Positions 1 to 8,307 of a stretch of 64,000 nucleotides of DNA are shown one piece after another. The notes beneath the pieces are model-generated. The model did not search any database. It worked only from the letters and a program-made list of their open reading frames with translations, and was not told the DNA's origin. Location: the NCBI GenBank assembly GCA_910578395.1, contig CAJTPZ010000008.1, positions 41,711-105,710 of the forward strand, given 5' to 3'. Positions within the stretch are counted from its first letter, which is position 1; each line of letters starts with the position of its first letter. This DNA comes from an uncultured Muribaculaceae bacterium. GTDB lineage: Bacteria; Bacteroidota; Bacteroidia; Bacteroidales; Muribaculaceae. A program made the position numbers and the translations under genes.

Positions 1-23
1 GTCCGGTTGTTTTTATTATCTTT

Positions 24-1394
24 ATGGCAATGGAAAAATTGCGTATACTGATTGCTGATGATGATGAGGGCGTGAGAAGCTCTCTGAAGCTTTTGTTGCA
101 CCGTACGGGCTATGAGGTGGTGACTGTGTCTGACGCGGCCGGGGCAATGGAGGTGGTGAGGAGCGATATGCCATTGAATCTCGCATTGATCGACATGAAT
201 TACACTCGTGCGACCAGTGGCGACGAAGGGTTGGTGCTGCTCAGGCAGATCAAAATTTTCCGTCCGGATCTTCCGGTGATACTGATGACTGCATGGGCGA
301 CGATAGCTCTTGCAGTGAAAGGGGTGCAGGCCGGGGCTGTCGACTTTGTGAGCAAACCGTGGGACAACCGCGGACTTTTGCAACAGATAAGATCGGCTAT
401 AGATGTGTATGGTGCGGATCATGGCGAGCAAGATGACAGCGGTTTTGACCGCTGCGGTATTATCGGAAATTCGCCGCGTATGCTTGAAATCATGGCGACA
501 TTGAAGAAGATAGCTCCGACTGATGCTCCTGTGCTTATAATGGGAGAGAATGGAACGGGTAAGGAACTTATCGCCCAGGCCTTGCACAACAACAGTCCGC
601 GCAGGACACGGCCGTTTGTGAAAGTGAATCTCGGAGGCATGTCGTCGACTCTTTTCGAGAGCGAGATGTTCGGTCATAAAAAGGGTGCTTTTACAGGAGC
701 CGTGGCCGACCGCCCAGGCCGCTTTGCCGCCGCTGATACCGGAACGATATTTCTTGACGAGATAGGTGATCTCGACCTTGCATCGCAGGTGAAGATGTTG
801 CGCGTGCTTCAGGAGCACACCTATGAGCGTCTTGGTGATGACCGGGTGCGCCATGTGGATGTCAGGGTAGTGTGTGCCACCAATGCCAACCTGCCCGCTA
901 TGGTTGCCGACCGCACTTTCCGTGAAGATCTTTTTTACCGCATAAATCTTATTACCATAGAGCTTCCCGCGTTACGTGACCGTCGGTCGGATATACCGGA
1001 TCTCGTAGGCTTTTTTGTAAGACAGTGTGCTGAAGAATCGGGAGGTGCTGAGGCGCGGTTTGACGACGGGGCTATGGAGCTGCTGAAAAAGCTTCCATAT
1101 CCCGGCAACATAAGAGAGCTGCGTAATCTTGTGAGAAAATGTCTGTTGCTTATCGACAAAGAGGTTATTTCGGCAGATGATCTTTTGCCGGTGCTGAATC
1201 CAGCCGGAGTGGAGGCTGTTTCGATGGAATCGACTTTTCTTCCAGAGGCAAGCACGCTTGACAACATGCAGTGTGCGGCCATAAGATCGGCTTTACATAT
1301 ACATGGCGGTAACCTGTCGAGGGTGGCTGCATCGCTTGGAATAACACGACAGACGCTTTATCGTCGCATGGACAAATACCATATCGACCGATGA
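24..1394 (+). CDS. Sigma-54-dependent response regulator (NtrC family)
   Basis: This is a two-component regulator that activates sigma-54 RNA polymerase by ATP hydrolysis. The receiver domain (about 1-125) has the acidic cluster D12-D14, the phospho-acceptor D57 (LIDMN), T89 and K111 (SKPW). The central AAA+ domain has Walker A GENGTGKE near residue 173, the sigma-54 contact loop GAFTGA near 220 and Walker B TIFLDEIGD near 241. A Fis-type helix-turn-helix (GGNLSRVAASLGITRQTLYRR) ends the protein. The stop overlaps the start of the downstream histidine kinase by 4 nt, so the two are a cognate, coupled pair. A second ATG two codons in (MEKLRIL) fits the family start equally well. The target genes are not visible. 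Confidence 0.95.
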   Translation: MAMEKLRILIADDDEGVRSSLKLLLHRTGYEVVTVSDAAGAMEVVRSDMPLNLALIDMNYTRATSGDEGLVLLRQIKIFRPDLPVILMTAWATIALAVKGVQAGAVDFVSKPWDNRGLLQQIRSAIDVYGADHGEQDDSGFDRCGIIGNSPRMLEIMATLKKIAPTDAPVLIMGENGTGKELIAQALHNNSPRRTRPFVKVNLGGMSSTLFESEMFGHKKGAFTGAVADRPGRFAAADTGTIFLDEIGDLDLASQVKMLRVLQEHTYERLGDDRVRHVDVRVVCATNANLPAMVADRTFREDLFYRINLITIELPALRDRRSDIPDLVGFFVRQCAEESGGAEARFDDGAMELLKKLPYPGNIRELRNLVRKCLLLIDKEVISADDLLPVLNPAGVEAVSMESTFLPEASTLDNMQCAAIRSALHIHGGNLSRVAASLGITRQTLYRRMDKYHIDR

Positions 1395-2698
1395 GATTAA
1401 AGTATATCTTCTTGTGGATAAGTCTGATGCTTGTCGGACTTGTCGGGGTCATATTGTGGCGGGAAGGAACCGGCAGCATGACTTCACTACTTTTTTGTGA
1501 GGGATGTCTGGCTGTTATAATTCTGTTTCTATGGATTTTTTACCGTAATGTGGTGAAACCTGCCAAGATTCTGAAACAGGCATCGGGACTGATGAGTGGA
1601 ATGGATTTCTCGAGCCGTGTACGCACTACCGGACAACCTGACATGGATGAAGTGATAGGTGTGTTCAATAAAATGCTGATGCACCTTAGTGAACAGAGGC
1701 TCAGGGTTAGAGAAATCAATGAAATGCTTGATATAATGATTTCGGTTATGCCTACAGGAGTGATTATAACGGAATCAAACGGGTGTCTGGTGCATGTGAA
1801 TCCAAGTGCGGCAAAATTTCTTGAAATCGAGAATCCAAGGTGCTATAAGGGGCATAATCTTTTAGAAATACGGCATCGTCTCGCAGTCATGCTGAAAGAT
1901 ATGGAAGAGGGTAAAGTGACAGTTGTGCGTATTAACGGAACCAAACTTTACCGTTGTTTTTCCTATCGTTTTTTCAACATGGGAGTGCCTCATATATTTT
2001 ATATCATCGAGGAGATGACCAAGGATATCATGGAGGTGCAGCGACGTTCTTACCGCAAGGTGTTGCGTGTGATTTCACATGAGGTCAACAATACTATGGC
2101 AGGGCTTAATGCTACATTGGAAATACTTGAACAGGATCTCGCCGACACACTTGACAACGATATGCAGCAGTCGATAGCATCTTTGCTGATACGCAACCGG
2201 GCGGTAGTCAAATTCATTTCATCGCTTGCCGACACAGCCCGTATACCCGAGCCTGAGCGCAAAAGCTTCAATTTATTGCCGCTGCTGTCAGATCTGACAT
2301 CACAGATGCAGGTTATATGGAGTGAAAGCGGGGTCGCATTTGAGATGGATGACTATGCGCCCGGCGACAGTCTTATGCTAAACGCCGATATGAGCCAGAT
2401 CCAGCAGGTACTGTTGAATGTGATGAAGAATGCGGCCGAGAGTGTGGAGGGAGATGGAATCGTAAGAATAGAGCCTGATCTTGCAAATATGAGACTTACG
2501 ATAAGTGATAATGGACGTCCCATTACCCGCGAGGTCGCCGATCAGCTGTTTACTCCTTTTTTCACGACTAAGCCAAACGGACAGGGCATAGGGTTGATGA
2601 TGGTTGGTGAGATACTCGACAATCATGGTTATGGGTACTCGCTTGCGACGTCGGATACCGATGGTCTTACCCGTTTTACTATTGCTTTTGCTCAGTAG
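1391..2698 (+). CDS. Membrane sensor histidine kinase (NtrY-like)
   Basis: This is the cognate kinase of the preceding NtrC-type regulator. Two N-terminal membrane helices (about 5-25 and 34-51) enclose only a very short external loop, so the signal is probably sensed in the membrane or cytoplasm. A HAMP-like linker follows to about residue 105, then a PAS-like domain (about 110-215). The dimerisation box RVISHEVNN carries the phospho-accepting H230. The ATPase domain has an N box (NVMKNAAES, about 343), DNGRPIT and the G box GQGIGLMM. It starts inside the regulator's stop codon (ATGA overlap) and is followed by a rho-independent terminator. The stimulus is unknown. Confidence 0.93.
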   Translation: MRLKYIFLWISLMLVGLVGVILWREGTGSMTSLLFCEGCLAVIILFLWIFYRNVVKPAKILKQASGLMSGMDFSSRVRTTGQPDMDEVIGVFNKMLMHLSEQRLRVREINEMLDIMISVMPTGVIITESNGCLVHVNPSAAKFLEIENPRCYKGHNLLEIRHRLAVMLKDMEEGKVTVVRINGTKLYRCFSYRFFNMGVPHIFYIIEEMTKDIMEVQRRSYRKVLRVISHEVNNTMAGLNATLEILEQDLADTLDNDMQQSIASLLIRNRAVVKFISSLADTARIPEPERKSFNLLPLLSDLTSQMQVIWSESGVAFEMDDYAPGDSLMLNADMSQIQQVLLNVMKNAAESVEGDGIVRIEPDLANMRLTISDNGRPITREVADQLFTPFFTTKPNGQGIGLMMVGEILDNHGYGYSLATSDTDGLTRFTIAFAQ

Positions 2699-2778
2699 GT
2701 AGAAGTGAGGAAGCTAAAATTGCAGGGGAGGAATCAACAGCACTGCAAGCTTATATTTAAGTTATATTAAATAGAAAA

Positions 2779-2828
2779 AGCGGCTACCTTCGCCATGACC
2801 GGTATAGGGATAGCCGCTGTTTTTATTG
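2779..2828 (+). terminator. Rho-independent terminator after the two-component operon
   Basis: The inverted repeat AGCGGCTA (2779-2786) / TAGCCGCT (2811-2818) is followed by GTTTTTATT. An A-rich run precedes the left arm, so it may also work on the other strand. It lies 80 bp after the kinase stop. Confidence 0.8.
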
Positions 2829-2854
2829 CAATTGATTTTCAGAAAAAAAACGGT

Positions 2855-2888
2855 GAATGAAACTTTCCGCCGGAAATGTGCACCTAAC
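2855..2888 (+). promoter_or_regulatory. Candidate promoter/operator of the ECF sigma factor gene
   Basis: No TAnnTTTG box is seen in front of the sigma factor gene. Instead there is TGAAACTTTCC, which resembles a GAAAC-type ECF -35 element, and a perfect 13-nt inverted repeat TTTCCG-C-CGGAAA (2864-2876), followed by GTGCACCTAACG. The lack of a housekeeping box suggests autoregulation by the sigma factor. This is inference from sequence shape only. Confidence 0.4.
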
Positions 2889-2908
2889 GAAGCAAAACAG
2901 AATAAGAA

Positions 2909-3400
2909 ATGACAAGTCCTCCGATAAATGAAAGGGAGTTTGCTTCGCTGATAAACGAGCACTTCAGGATAATAAACAAGGTCAGCTATTTCTATGCCAG
3001 CGAAAAGTTGCCGTATGATGATCTGCGTCAGGAAATCTATGTGAATATTTGGCTTGGATTAAAACAATTCCGAGGCGACAGCAAAATTTCAACGTGGATC
3101 TACAGGGTGGCGGTAAATTCCGCATTGATGGCTATCCGTTCGTTAAAGCCCAGAATTGAAACTATACCTATGGATTTCAGCATACTTGACATTTCTTCAG
3201 AAATAGACGATATGCAGAAAGAGAATCTTCAGCAATTATATTCCCTGATCAATAGGCTTGAGGAAATTGAAAAGGCTATCATATTGCTTTGGCTTGATGA
3301 GTACTCCTATGATGAAATAGCTGATACGCTCGGACTTAAGCGCAATACAGTTGCCATCAAAATACATCGCATTAAAAATAAACTCTCTAAATCGCTATGA
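2909..3400 (+). CDS. ECF-type sigma-70 family RNA polymerase sigma factor
   Basis: A 163-residue protein with only sigma regions 2 and 4, the ECF architecture. Region 2 covers about residues 20-75, with the core-binding/-10 recognition helices DDLRQEIYVNIWLGLKQFRG and STWIYRVAVNSAL. Region 4 (about 112-160) has the helix-turn-helix YSYDEIADTLGLKRNTVAIKIHRIKNKL. The stop overlaps the start of a small integral membrane protein by 4 nt (ATGA). This position is typical for an anti-sigma factor or regulatory partner. The promoter region lacks the housekeeping -7 box, compatible with autoregulation. The regulon is unknown. Confidence 0.93.
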   Translation: MTSPPINEREFASLINEHFRIINKVSYFYASEKLPYDDLRQEIYVNIWLGLKQFRGDSKISTWIYRVAVNSALMAIRSLKPRIETIPMDFSILDISSEIDDMQKENLQQLYSLINRLEEIEKAIILLWLDEYSYDEIADTLGLKRNTVAIKIHRIKNKLSKSL

Positions 3401-3954
3401 CTATGCAACTCGACGAATTCAAAAAAAGTATGTCGCTCCTGGATCAGGTGCTGTCCCAAACTTCAGCTGACATCAGAATAAATGTGTCGGCATCACAAAA
3501 CGCCCAGACAAAAATACTTAAGAAGTATCGACAGGCTTTCACATCCTGTGCTGTCCTTGCTGTTGTATTTGTTCTTTTATGGATAGGCGACGTGAATCCG
3601 CAGGCACTGCCGACCTATATAAAAGCTTTTCTTGTGACTTATCTGTCGCTTGCATCGGCCTGGTATGTTTTCCTGTATTTGAAGCTCAAAAAAGTCAATA
3701 TTTCGTTGCTTACACCGGCCAGACTGTTTTCCGAAACGACTACAGTAAAACTTCTGACTCTTTATGGAGAAATAACCTTGGGAGTGGCGGCCGCTGTGTT
3801 TTTTACGCTTTTTTTGCAAAATATGCTGGTTTCAAATTTACTTGCTTTTTGGCTTTGTGTGGTGACGTTAATCGCCTCCTTGGTTCTGTCGATATGTTTT
3901 ATGTGGCCTCGATATATTAAGTTATTCCGTGATCTTAACACCATAAAGGAATAA
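3397..3954 (+). CDS. Four-helix membrane protein coupled to the sigma factor (candidate anti-sigma or partner)
   Basis: A 185-residue protein of unknown family. A soluble N-terminal segment of about 45 residues, including an amphipathic stretch, is followed by four predicted membrane helices (about 48-64, 77-95, 121-143 and 148-170). The C-terminus is short and basic. Start and sigma-factor stop overlap as ATGA, so expression should be stoichiometrically linked. The N-terminal cytosolic region could bind the sigma factor. No zinc-binding HxxxCxxC anti-sigma motif is present, so this would not be a ZAS-type anti-sigma factor. Function is inferred only from context. Confidence 0.8.
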   Translation: MTMQLDEFKKSMSLLDQVLSQTSADIRINVSASQNAQTKILKKYRQAFTSCAVLAVVFVLLWIGDVNPQALPTYIKAFLVTYLSLASAWYVFLYLKLKKVNISLLTPARLFSETTTVKLLTLYGEITLGVAAAVFFTLFLQNMLVSNLLAFWLCVVTLIASLVLSICFMWPRYIKLFRDLNTIKE

Positions 3955-3970
3955 GATGCGGTGAATATTG

Positions 3971-4009
3971 AAAAAACAAAAGCGCACTATTGGTGCGCTT
4001 TTGTTTTTT
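3971..4009. terminator. Bidirectional terminator between convergent genes
   Basis: A 17-bp perfect stem (3971-3987 pairing with 3993-4009) with a 5-nt loop. Its GC core GCGCAC/GTGCGC is flanked by A6 on the left and T6 on the right, so it serves both the membrane protein gene (+) and gdhA (-). Confidence 0.93.
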
Positions 4010-4032
4010 ATGAGGGATATCTGATGTCTTTT

Positions 4033-5376
4033 TCAGAGTACACCTTGTGCCATCATCGCACGGGCGACTTTCATGAAGCCTGAGATATTGGCTCCCTTCA
4101 CATAGTTGACAAAGCCGTTGGGCTCTTTGCCGAATTTTACGCACTGTTCATGTATGTCGGCCATGATGTTGCGCAGTTTGTTGTCTACTTCTTCCGCTGT
4201 CCAGCTGAGCATCTGGGCATTCTGGGCCATCTCAAGGCCACTGACGCTTACGCCGCCGGCATTTGCCGCCTTACCGGGTGCATAGAGGATTTTGGCATTG
4301 ATGAATTCTTTTACAGCATCGGGAGTCGAGGGCATGTTGGCTCCTTCGCTAACCGCAATGCAACCCTGTGCGAGCAATGCACGTGCGTCATCGCCGTCAA
4401 GTTCGTTCTGAGTAGCCGAAGGCATTGCTATATCGCAGTCCACATGTTTCCAAGGACGTTCACGCTGATAATAGGTTGCCGCTCCTGGATATTCGTCGAC
4501 AAACTCGCGGATGCGTCCGCGATAGTCGTTTTTCAGAGAGAAGATATAGTCGAACTGCTCCTGTGTGAGTCCGTCTGGCACAACGATCGAACCGTCGCTG
4601 TCGCTCATCGAAACAACTTTTGCGCCAAGCGACATTAGTTTCTGTGTGGTATATAGTGCCACGTTGCCTGATCCGGAAATAGCCACCCGCTTGCCTTTGA
4701 TGTCTATGCCACGTGTTGCAAGCATGTTGAGAAGGAAATAAACGTTACCGTAGCCTGTTGCCTCTGGACGTATGAGCGATCCGCCGAAATCAATGCCTTT
4801 GCCTGTGAAGGTACCTGTGTTTTCGCGTGCGAGGTTTTTGTACATGCCGTACATGTAGGCCACTTCGCGGCCACCTACGCCTATGTCGCCTGCAGGCACG
4901 TCGCGTTCAGGACCGATCTGCTGCCATAGTTCACGCACGAAAGCCTGACAGAAACGCATGACTTCCATATCGCTTTTTCCTTTGGGAGAGAAGTCGGAGC
5001 CTCCTTTGGCGCCACCCATTGCGAGAGTCGTCAGAGAGTTCTTGAAAGTCTGTTCGAAAGCGAGGAACTTCAGAATCGACTGATTGACTGAAGCATGGAA
5101 GCGTATGCCACCCTTATATGGACCAATGGCATTGTTGTGCTGCACACGGTATCCCATGTTGGTGCGCACGTTGCCGGCATCATCGACCCAACTTACTCGG
5201 AATGACAGGATGCGGTCGGGTACACAGAGTCGCTCGATGAGATTGTAACGCTCGAACTGCGGATAGGAGTTGTATACTTCCTCGATAGAGGTCAGTACTT
5301 CCTCTACGGCCTGATGATATTCGGGCTCATTAGGGAAACGACGCTTCAGGTCGGAGATTACTTCAGAAACTTTCAT
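4033..5376 (-). CDS. gdhA: NADP-type glutamate dehydrogenase
   Basis: This enzyme makes glutamate from 2-oxoglutarate and ammonia, or the reverse, in the cytosol. The 447 residues match the usual length of hexameric bacterial GDH. Visible family features are the substrate-pocket GGAKGGSDFSPKGKSD (about 123-138, with the conserved lysines), PAGDIGVGGRE, GGSLIRPEATGYG and the Rossmann fold KRVAISGSGNVALYTTQKL. The C-terminal AGGVSVSGLEMAQN is also typical. It is a single-gene unit: a -7 box TATCTTTG lies about 75 bp upstream of the start and a strong bidirectional terminator lies after the stop. Confidence 0.97.
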   Translation of the reverse strand: MKVSEVISDLKRRFPNEPEYHQAVEEVLTSIEEVYNSYPQFERYNLIERLCVPDRILSFRVSWVDDAGNVRTNMGYRVQHNNAIGPYKGGIRFHASVNQSILKFLAFEQTFKNSLTTLAMGGAKGGSDFSPKGKSDMEVMRFCQAFVRELWQQIGPERDVPAGDIGVGGREVAYMYGMYKNLARENTGTFTGKGIDFGGSLIRPEATGYGNVYFLLNMLATRGIDIKGKRVAISGSGNVALYTTQKLMSLGAKVVSMSDSDGSIVVPDGLTQEQFDYIFSLKNDYRGRIREFVDEYPGAATYYQRERPWKHVDCDIAMPSATQNELDGDDARALLAQGCIAVSEGANMPSTPDAVKEFINAKILYAPGKAANAGGVSVSGLEMAQNAQMLSWTAEEVDNKLRNIMADIHEQCVKFGKEPNGFVNYVKGANISGFMKVARAMMAQGVL

Positions 5377-5452
5377 CTGACGATTATGTTATTGAACTAT
5401 TGGAAAACTATTAATTCATTAATAGGTTAACATGATTAGTTAACGTTCGTCG

Positions 5453-5460
5453 CAAAGATA
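5453..5460 (-). promoter_or_regulatory. gdhA promoter -7 box
   Basis: On the minus strand this reads TATCTTTG, a full match to the Bacteroidetes TAnnTTTG -7 element. No clear TTTG -33 element is seen, only an AT-rich stretch. The implied start site is near 5446. Confidence 0.6.
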
Positions 5461-5650
5461 TATCAAAAAGTCGGAATTTTATGTATAAATACGATAAAAA
5501 CATATTTTTCCAAAAATAAAGTGTGATCAGTGATCTTGACATGACCCTATAGCAAGATAATTAGGTGAATCAGAAAATACCCATGAATGTGTATTGTTGA
5601 AGACCGTCTTTCTTTTGTGTGAATAGTCAGTAAAGTTTACGAAGAATGCG

Positions 5651-5694
5651 TATACACTCAAAGAGCCATCGATTGATGGCTCTTTGAGTGTATA
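5651..5694 (-). terminator. Long perfect hairpin after the SPFH/NfeD operon
   Basis: A 20-bp perfect stem (5651-5670 with 5675-5694) and a GATT loop. It lies about 140 bp after the SPFH stop. Neither side has a strong T-run, so it may be a terminator of the U-poor kind, a processing or stability element, or an unrelated inverted repeat. Confidence 0.5.
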
Positions 5695-5831
5695 TCTAAA
5701 ATAACGTTCTGTATTTTATACTCTTCCTGTTTTATTGGAGGGTATGTAATTGTTACCGGTTCTCGCCCATGTAATATGGCTATGATCTGCATTAAAACGC
5801 AGAGATATGAGACTTTAAAAGCAAATGTTTA

Positions 5832-6815
5832 CTACTGTTTGCCAAACAGATTCTTTATGCTGCCGATTGACGAAAGCACCGACGATGCCTCATAAGGTAT
5901 ATAGACTGTCTTGTTGTCTTTACCGGTAGTCATTTCTTTAAGAGTCTCTATGTATTTCTGTGCAAGAAGGTAGGTGGCAGGATCGGTCTGCGTGGCTTGC
6001 ACGGCTTCGGCGACACGACGTATGGCCTCTGCCTCTGCTTCGGCGAGTTGAATTTTTGCGCGTGACTCACCTTCGGCTTTTAGGATCTGTGACTGCTTGA
6101 GAGCCTCGGCCTGGTTTATACGTGACATTTTCTCACCCTCACTTCGAAGTATAAGTGACTGTTTTTCACCTTCGGCATTCAGTATTTCTGCACGACGGTT
6201 ACGTTCGGCCTGCATCTGTTTTTCCATGGCGATGCGCACGCTCTGTGGAGGGGTTATGTCCTGCAGTTCGACACGGTTTACTTTCACACCCCATTTGTTT
6301 GTGGCGTCGTCGAGTATACCCTGTAGTTTTGAATTAATAGTGTCACGAGAGGTCAGTGTTTCATCAAGCTCAAGTTCGCCGATCACATTTCGTAGTGAAG
6401 TCTGAGTGAGTTTCTCTATCGCATTAGGGAGATTGTCAATTTCATATACCGCTTTCTTTGGATCGACGATCTGAAAGTAGAGAAGTGCATTTATCTCGGT
6501 TGTGACATTGTCGCGTGTGATTACCTGCTGTGAAGGAAAGTCGTATACCTGTTCACGAAGATCTATGGCGCTTGTCGCGGTCATTCTCACAATCTGTCGG
6601 CCGTTTACGGCTGTCTCAATGCGGCGGGTGTAGACCACTTTGGGTTTGTCTATAAATGGAACAATGATATTTAGTCCCGGCGACAGAACACTGTGGAATC
6701 TGCCAAGTCGTTCAACAACCCGGGTTTCCGACTGCGGCACGACTTTTACGCCTGCACAGATCACCAGGATTGCCACTGCTACTATAAGTATGGCAATTAC
6801 GATTGATGTATCCAT
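5832..6815 (-). CDS. SPFH/band-7 membrane protein (paraslipin/QmcA-like)
   Basis: A 327-residue stomatin/prohibitin-family protein that likely forms large membrane-anchored oligomers scaffolding membrane microdomains or proteases. One N-terminal membrane helix (3-23) is followed by the SPFH domain (about 24-180; VPQSETRVVERLGRFHSVL). A long alanine/glutamate-rich coiled coil with AEGE repeats follows (about 195-265). The C-terminal tail is short. It lies 15 bp downstream of an NfeD-like gene, the conserved SPFH-NfeD pairing of bacteria. The exact cargo is unknown. Confidence 0.93.
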   Translation of the reverse strand: MDTSIVIAILIVAVAILVICAGVKVVPQSETRVVERLGRFHSVLSPGLNIIVPFIDKPKVVYTRRIETAVNGRQIVRMTATSAIDLREQVYDFPSQQVITRDNVTTEINALLYFQIVDPKKAVYEIDNLPNAIEKLTQTSLRNVIGELELDETLTSRDTINSKLQGILDDATNKWGVKVNRVELQDITPPQSVRIAMEKQMQAERNRRAEILNAEGEKQSLILRSEGEKMSRINQAEALKQSQILKAEGESRAKIQLAEAEAEAIRRVAEAVQATQTDPATYLLAQKYIETLKEMTTGKDNKTVYIPYEASSVLSSIGSIKNLFGKQ

Positions 6816-6830
6816 AATTTTTTGTTTTGA

Positions 6831-7271
6831 TTAAAGTTTTGTGACTGTGATGATAATTGAATCGTAGGAGAGAACTTTTACCTGGTCTCCATGCGAAAAG
6901 GATTGCGACTCATGGTGTGCCCGTGCCTGCCAGCTGTCGCCGTCGATCTGTACGCGTCCGAGATGTCCGGGTTTGATCTCACTGGTGACTCGGCCTATCC
7001 GGCCTATGAGAGCATCCATATTGCTTGACATTTCCTGTTTATTGGATCCGGTTGTTTTGTTGCGCTGTTCCTGCATGTATTTATGAGCGAAGAAAAATGC
7101 CGCAAGCGATCCGGCAGCCAGCAATATAAGCTGGATTGGAATACTTACACCGCATACACTTGCTATTAGAGCGCATACACAGCCTATAGAAAGGCACAGC
7201 GTCCATACAGATTGGGTCATAAGTTCAATGACACCGCAAACGACGGCTCCGATAAGCCATATAGTCCACAT
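6831..7271 (-). CDS. NfeD-like membrane protein
   Basis: A 146-residue short NfeD. The N-terminal half is hydrophobic (about 3-60; several helices including GAVVCGVIELMTQSVWTLCLSIGCVCALIASV). A polar linker leads to a C-terminal OB-fold NfeD domain (about 88-146; MDALIGRIGRVTSEIKPGHLGRVQIDGDSW). The ClpP-like protease domain of long NfeD proteins is absent. It is first in a two-gene operon with the SPFH protein, its known functional partner family. A TATATTTG box (7301-7308) precedes it. Confidence 0.9.
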   Translation of the reverse strand: MWTIWLIGAVVCGVIELMTQSVWTLCLSIGCVCALIASVCGVSIPIQLILLAAGSLAAFFFAHKYMQEQRNKTTGSNKQEMSSNMDALIGRIGRVTSEIKPGHLGRVQIDGDSWQARAHHESQSFSHGDQVKVLSYDSIIITVTKL

Positions 7272-7300
7272 AATGTGATTGCTTTAGTGATTGTGTTTCC

Positions 7301-7308
7301 CAAATATA
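7301..7308 (-). promoter_or_regulatory. Promoter -7 box of the NfeD/SPFH operon
   Basis: Minus strand reads TATATTTG, matching TAnnTTTG, 30 bp upstream of the nfeD-like start. The -33 element is weak. Confidence 0.55.
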
Positions 7309-7364
7309 ATAAAACCGATTATAAAAGACATGTAAAAATGACATTTTATTTTCGTAATATTAAA

Positions 7365-7400
7365 TAAATCGTTATATAGGCAAGCCTATATAACGATTTA
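7365..7400 (-). terminator. Terminator of tRNA-Arg
   Basis: A 16-bp perfect stem (7365-7380 with 7385-7400) with a CAAG loop, starting 3 nt past the tRNA 3' end. On the minus strand it is followed by TTTATTTAATATT. Confidence 0.85.
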
Positions 7401-7403
7401 TTG

Positions 7404-7475
7404 TACCCCGGAGCAGAATCGAACTGCTATCTAAAGTTTAGGAAACTTCTATTCTATCCGTTGAACTACCAGGGC
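7404..7475 (-). tRNA. tRNA-Arg (anticodon CCU)
   Basis: Read on the minus strand, the 72-nt molecule folds as a full cloverleaf. The acceptor stem GCCCTGG pairs with CCGGGGT, the discriminator base is A, and the D arm starts GTTC. The anticodon arm is GAAGT-TTCCTAA-ACTTT, giving anticodon CCT (decodes AGG). The T arm is AGCAG-TTCGATT-CTGCT. No CCA is encoded. It has its own promoter (TATCTTTG at 7490-7497) and terminator, so it is independent of the surE gene ending just upstream. Confidence 0.95.
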
Positions 7476-7489
7476 TTCTTTCTATAGTA

Positions 7490-7520
7490 CAAAGATATTG
7501 CAATGCAATGAATCATGCAA
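7490..7520 (-). promoter_or_regulatory. tRNA-Arg promoter
   Basis: Minus strand: TTGC (7517-7520), 19 bp, then TATCTTTG (7490-7497). The implied start is about 9 nt before the tRNA 5' end, as expected for a tRNA unit. It overlaps the intergenic gap after surE. Confidence 0.75.
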
Positions 7521-7524
7521 GCAT

Positions 7525-8307
7525 TTAGACACTGAGAATATCTTTGATATATGTAATCATGTCGGGGCGCGACTGGTCAGGCGTGACAGGAACTATCGTA
7601 GCATAGTTTCTCGGCAGCCAGTAGAGGTCGGTGCCATCGTCGCCGGGATTGTCGTTGATGAGAGTGCCGGTGATAAGATAAAATTTGTTGCCTGCCGGAT
7701 CGGTGTATTCCTTGTACTCATCGGTCCAATGGCTTTGTGCGGCAGCAACCACTTTTACTCCATGTATGTCGGTGTCAGCCGGAAAGTTTACATTAAGGCA
7801 GATGTGGTCGGGAAGTCCGTTTGCGATAACTTTTCGGGTTATCTCTTTTATCAGTGGTATTGTCTTGCTGAAATCAGCCTGCATAGAATGGTCGAGCAGT
7901 GAATACCCTACTGATGGAATGCCAAGTGTGCAAGTCTCCATGACGGCTCCCATTGTTCCGGAATAAATTATGGAGTTTCCAGCGTTGGATCCGTGGTTTA
8001 TACCTGCGAGACATACGTCGGGCTGGCAGGGGAGTATCGTGTGTACGGCAAGCTTGACACAGTCAACCGGAGTGCCGTTGACCGACATCCAATGTTCGCT
8101 GCGACCATCGGCTTCCATTTCAGGATGCCGATGGATGCGTAGCGGATTTGTCATTGTCAGAGCGGAAGACTGAGCAGAACGCGGTCCGTCGGGAGCTACG
8201 ACATAGATGTCGGCTTCGTCGGGCAACGCTTCCACAAGCCTGTGCAGGCCTGGTGCAGTCACTCCGTCGTCGTTGGTGACCAGTATTATCGGGCGTTTAA
8301 TACTCAT
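7525..8307 (-). CDS. surE: 5'/3'-nucleotidase SurE
   Basis: A metal-dependent phosphatase that dephosphorylates nucleoside 5'- and 3'-monophosphates. The 260 residues are the usual length. The N-terminal motif ILVTNDDGVTAPGL carries the metal ligands D13 and D14, SAQSSALT the conserved serine, and GINHGSNAGNSIIYSGTMGAVME the active-site asparagine loop. The start lies 11 nt inside carB, so it is translated as the third gene of the carAB operon. This links nucleotide breakdown with pyrimidine/arginine precursor supply. No terminator is evident before the tRNA promoter. Confidence 0.95.
   Translation of the reverse strand: MSIKRPIILVTNDDGVTAPGLHRLVEALPDEADIYVVAPDGPRSAQSSALTMTNPLRIHRHPEMEADGRSEHWMSVNGTPVDCVKLAVHTILPCQPDVCLAGINHGSNAGNSIIYSGTMGAVMETCTLGIPSVGYSLLDHSMQADFSKTIPLIKEITRKVIANGLPDHICLNVNFPADTDIHGVKVVAAAQSHWTDEYKEYTDPAGNKFYLITGTLINDNPGDDGTDLYWLPRNYATIVPVTPDQSRPDMITYIKDILSV

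Larger units (their letters stand above)
5377..5831. other. 455-bp intergenic region upstream of gdhA
   Basis: The region contains, from right to left on the minus strand, a short tail after the SPFH gene stop, a long perfect hairpin (5651-5694), about 190 bp without recognisable features, and the gdhA promoter (5453-5460) with its roughly 70-nt 5' untranslated region. A 44-codon minus-strand frame (5658-5792) runs into the hairpin and is not supported as a gene. Confidence 0.6.

Noticed and set aside
5658..5792. 44-codon minus-strand ORF between the SPFH and gdhA genes
   Set aside because: It ends inside the perfect hairpin at 5651-5694, has no ribosome-binding site and shows no recognisable family; most likely chance.
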